Shown here in pieces: positions 62,556 to 64,000 of a stretch of 64,000 bases of DNA. The stretch is from assembly GCF_025465545.1 (NCBI RefSeq), contig NZ_JAODMK010000021.1, positions 1-64,000 of the forward strand. Reading direction: 5' to 3'. Source of the DNA: Naasia sp. GTDB taxonomy: Bacteria; Actinomycetota; Actinomycetes; Actinomycetales; Microbacteriaceae. Within the stretch, counting starts at the first letter, position 1. Every line of letters begins with the position of its first letter. The notes below the pieces were generated by a model. It saw nothing but the letters and a program-made list of their open reading frames with translations, searched no databases and had not been told where the DNA came from. The position numbers were made by a program, and so were the translations under genes.

Positions 62556-63614
62556 CTACGTCCCGAGCGACCGAGCCAGCAGCGTAGGCCGGCTGTGGGT
62601 GCCCGTCTTCGCGAAGACCGACTTCAGGTGGTCCTGCACGGTGTTCTCGGACACGAAGAGGAGCCGTGCCAGCTCTCTCGTGTCGACTCCCGACGCGAGC
62701 TGCGCGAGCAGCTCCGTCTCGCGTGCGCTGAGGCCGAAGGCGCGGGCGAAGACGTCGATCCGTGCCGCCGGCGGCGTCGGCTCGATCGTGACCGCGATGC
62801 TGCGGCCGCCCGGCGGGCCCTCCCCCGAGAGGCGGGCGGCACGGAGGGTGAGCCAGAACCCGTCCGACAGATGGACGCGCGCGGAGGGCGCGTGCGCGTC
62901 GATCCCTGCCTCGACGGCGAGCAGCTGGGCCGCGACGTTGTAGGCGCTGGCGGGGATCGGCGACCGCTCGCCGGATGGCGGAAGCAGGCGCGCCAGGTAC
63001 TCGCGCGTCTCGGGCGTCTGGCCGAGGACCTCGAGCGCGGGAGACAGCATGAGCACCACGGGACCTGGTGGAGGCGCGGTGGGGCGGCCGGTGCTGAAGG
63101 TGGCGGCCTGGCACCGGCGGATGGCGGCGGTGACCGGAGCCGCGGCGTCACCCAGGAAGGCCACCTCACCGTCGGTGAACGAACTGTCGTCCCCGATCCG
63201 CCAGAGATCGAGGAACGCCCAGCATCCGTAGCGGTCCCGGAACACGGCGGAGAGCACGTCCGACACGGCGTAGCGGGAAAGGACCCCCGCCCACAGCGCA
63301 CTCGCCGGAAGATCGCCATCGGTCGCGGCCCGCAGCGACGCGACGGGCGGCGACGCCAGTGAGGTCCACCGGTTCACCCGGGTCAGGTATTTGAGGCGGA
63401 TGAGGGCAGGGAGCTCGGGGAGGCAGGGTATGCGCGCATCAGGAGCGGATCCGACCCCCGTCCCGGGATCGGTGAGCACCCAGACGTGAGCGTGGAAGCG
63501 GATGCTGCGACGGAACTCTGCGAGGAGCTCGGTGCGCAGCGATGCTGCGTCCTCGGCGGTGTCGCAGATCGACTCGACCCGTTCCAGCGCACGCGCGTGA
63601 ACGAACCTCGACAT
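62556..63614 (-). CDS. LuxR-family transcriptional regulator
   Basis: A 352-residue regulator. The C-terminal 65 residues form a LuxR helix-turn-helix: GLSARETELLAQLASGVDT, RELARLLFVSENTVQDHLKS. The N-terminal 270 residues resemble a degenerate GAF-like sensing domain (VLTDPGTGVGS, FRDRYGCWAFLDLWR). ATG at 63614 is chosen; the frame is open upstream without similarity. Target genes are not known; it diverges from the partial gene at 63759. Confidence 0.9.
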   Translation of the reverse strand: MSRFVHARALERVESICDTAEDAASLRTELLAEFRRSIRFHAHVWVLTDPGTGVGSAPDARIPCLPELPALIRLKYLTRVNRWTSLASPPVASLRAATDGDLPASALWAGVLSRYAVSDVLSAVFRDRYGCWAFLDLWRIGDDSSFTDGEVAFLGDAAAPVTAAIRRCQAATFSTGRPTAPPPGPVVLMLSPALEVLGQTPETREYLARLLPPSGERSPIPASAYNVAAQLLAVEAGIDAHAPSARVHLSDGFWLTLRAARLSGEGPPGGRSIAVTIEPTPPAARIDVFARAFGLSARETELLAQLASGVDTRELARLLFVSENTVQDHLKSVFAKTGTHSRPTLLARSLGT

Positions 63615-63758
63615 GGCGCCGACAGTACTCCGGCGCCCGGGCTGGCCGTCCACTCCGTTCCCTCGCGCCAGCGTCCGATACCCCAGATCACGGGGATGGG
63701 CGGCCGGATGCGGCACGTCTAGCGTCGCTCCCGATCCCATCCAGCAGAGGAGAGAACC

Positions 63759-64000
63759 ATGACCACCTTGCAGATCGAGCACCCCATCTCGGACTTCGGC
63801 ACGTGGAGCGCGGCATTCGCGCGCTTCGCACCGGCGCGGAAGCAGGGAGGGGTGCTCGCCTCACGGATCCTGCGCCCCGAGGATGACCCGGCGTACGTGG
63901 TCATCGAGCTGGACTTCGCAGATGTCGAGCATGCGGCGTCCTTCGAGCGATTCCTCCGCCAGAAGGTGTGGGCGTCGCCATCCACGTCCCCGGCGCTTGC
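63759..64000 (+). CDS. hypothetical protein, cut by window edge (ferredoxin-like/antibiotic-monooxygenase-like)
   Basis: The first 80 codons read MTTLQIEHPISDFGTWSAAF, FAPARKQGGVLASRILRP and AYVVIELDFADVEHAASFERFL, the pattern of small dimeric alpha/beta-barrel proteins. GAGGAGAGA is placed well before ATG at 63759. The gene continues beyond 64000. Confidence 0.75.
   Translation, partial: MTTLQIEHPISDFGTWSAAFARFAPARKQGGVLASRILRPEDDPAYVVIELDFADVEHAASFERFLRQKVWASPSTSPAL

Overview
The window is about 64 kb of GC-rich (roughly 70%) chromosome from an actinomycete, most likely a member of the Microbacteriaceae (order Micrococcales). The evidence is an RbpA gene, a PafB-PafC / TatA-TatC / HelY-type helicase block, a class II tRNA-Leu(GAG), a GCS2/ATP-grasp fusion, and the gene density and codon bias. 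The species assignment is inference. There is no phage, CRISPR array or intact insertion sequence.

Region 1 (1-12.6 kb) looks like a carbohydrate acquisition and oxidation locus. A minus-strand operon (6207 down to 1475) encodes a 3-hydroxyacyl-CoA-dehydrogenase-fold dehydrogenase, an SDR dehydrogenase, an SMP-30 lactonase, a beta-keto acid cleavage enzyme (BKACE) and a glycerate kinase. It is read from a good sigma70-type promoter at 6426-6454. Divergent from it are a GntR/FCD regulator and a complete ChvE-MmsA-MmsB monosaccharide ABC importer. A CE7 acetyl-xylan-esterase-like gene closes the locus. I propose a lactone / aldonate / 3-keto-aldonate route ending in glyceryl-CoA and glycerate, probably for a pentose.

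Region 2 (12.6-36.4 kb) is mostly housekeeping. It holds a Na+/H+ antiporter, a PAP2 phosphatase, an SDR-NUDIX pair, an NfeD-stomatin-GDPD operon, rbpA with a SigR-like promoter, then lnt, the Ski2-like helicase, tatC, tatA, pafC, pafB, an FKBP lipoprotein, trmI and a HAD phosphatase. The proteasome and pupylation genes that often sit between trmI and pafBC in actinobacteria are absent. PAC2, GNAT, uppP, a CBS protein, a TetR regulator with a C-terminal extension, an SGNH-GAF fusion and an M20 peptidase follow.

Region 3 (36.4-50.8 kb) starts with tRNA-Leu and an RNase HI. Next come a LicD-type transferase/methyltransferase fusion with a small coiled-coil partner, a GlsB-like protein, a PAP2/diacylglycerol-kinase fusion, a YghZ-type aldo/keto reductase and a DUF4012 protein that seems to start at CTG. 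A decayed amidotransferase remnant lies beside the carboxylate-amine ligase/ATP-grasp fusion. That fusion is the last intact gene of a tight operon with a ferric-reductase-like flavocytochrome, an FMN-binding protein and the flavinyltransferase ApbE.

Region 4 (50.8-64 kb) is a mix of metabolic genes: an ICL/PEP-mutase-like enzyme, a cation exporter, a P-loop kinase, hydrolases, a VOC-VOC-DUF3253 fusion, a GH65 enzyme with a beta-phosphoglucomutase-like HAD partner, NAD(P)HX epimerase preceded by a 71-bp tandem duplication of its own 5' end, a mycoredoxin-like protein, an HhH-GPD repair protein, a frameshifted solute-binding-protein remnant and a LuxR regulator. The most striking unexplained sequence is an 87-bp intergenic palindromic element present twice (55935-56021 and 62097-62183). 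The two copies are in opposite orientation and share an identical 17/9/9/35/17 architecture.
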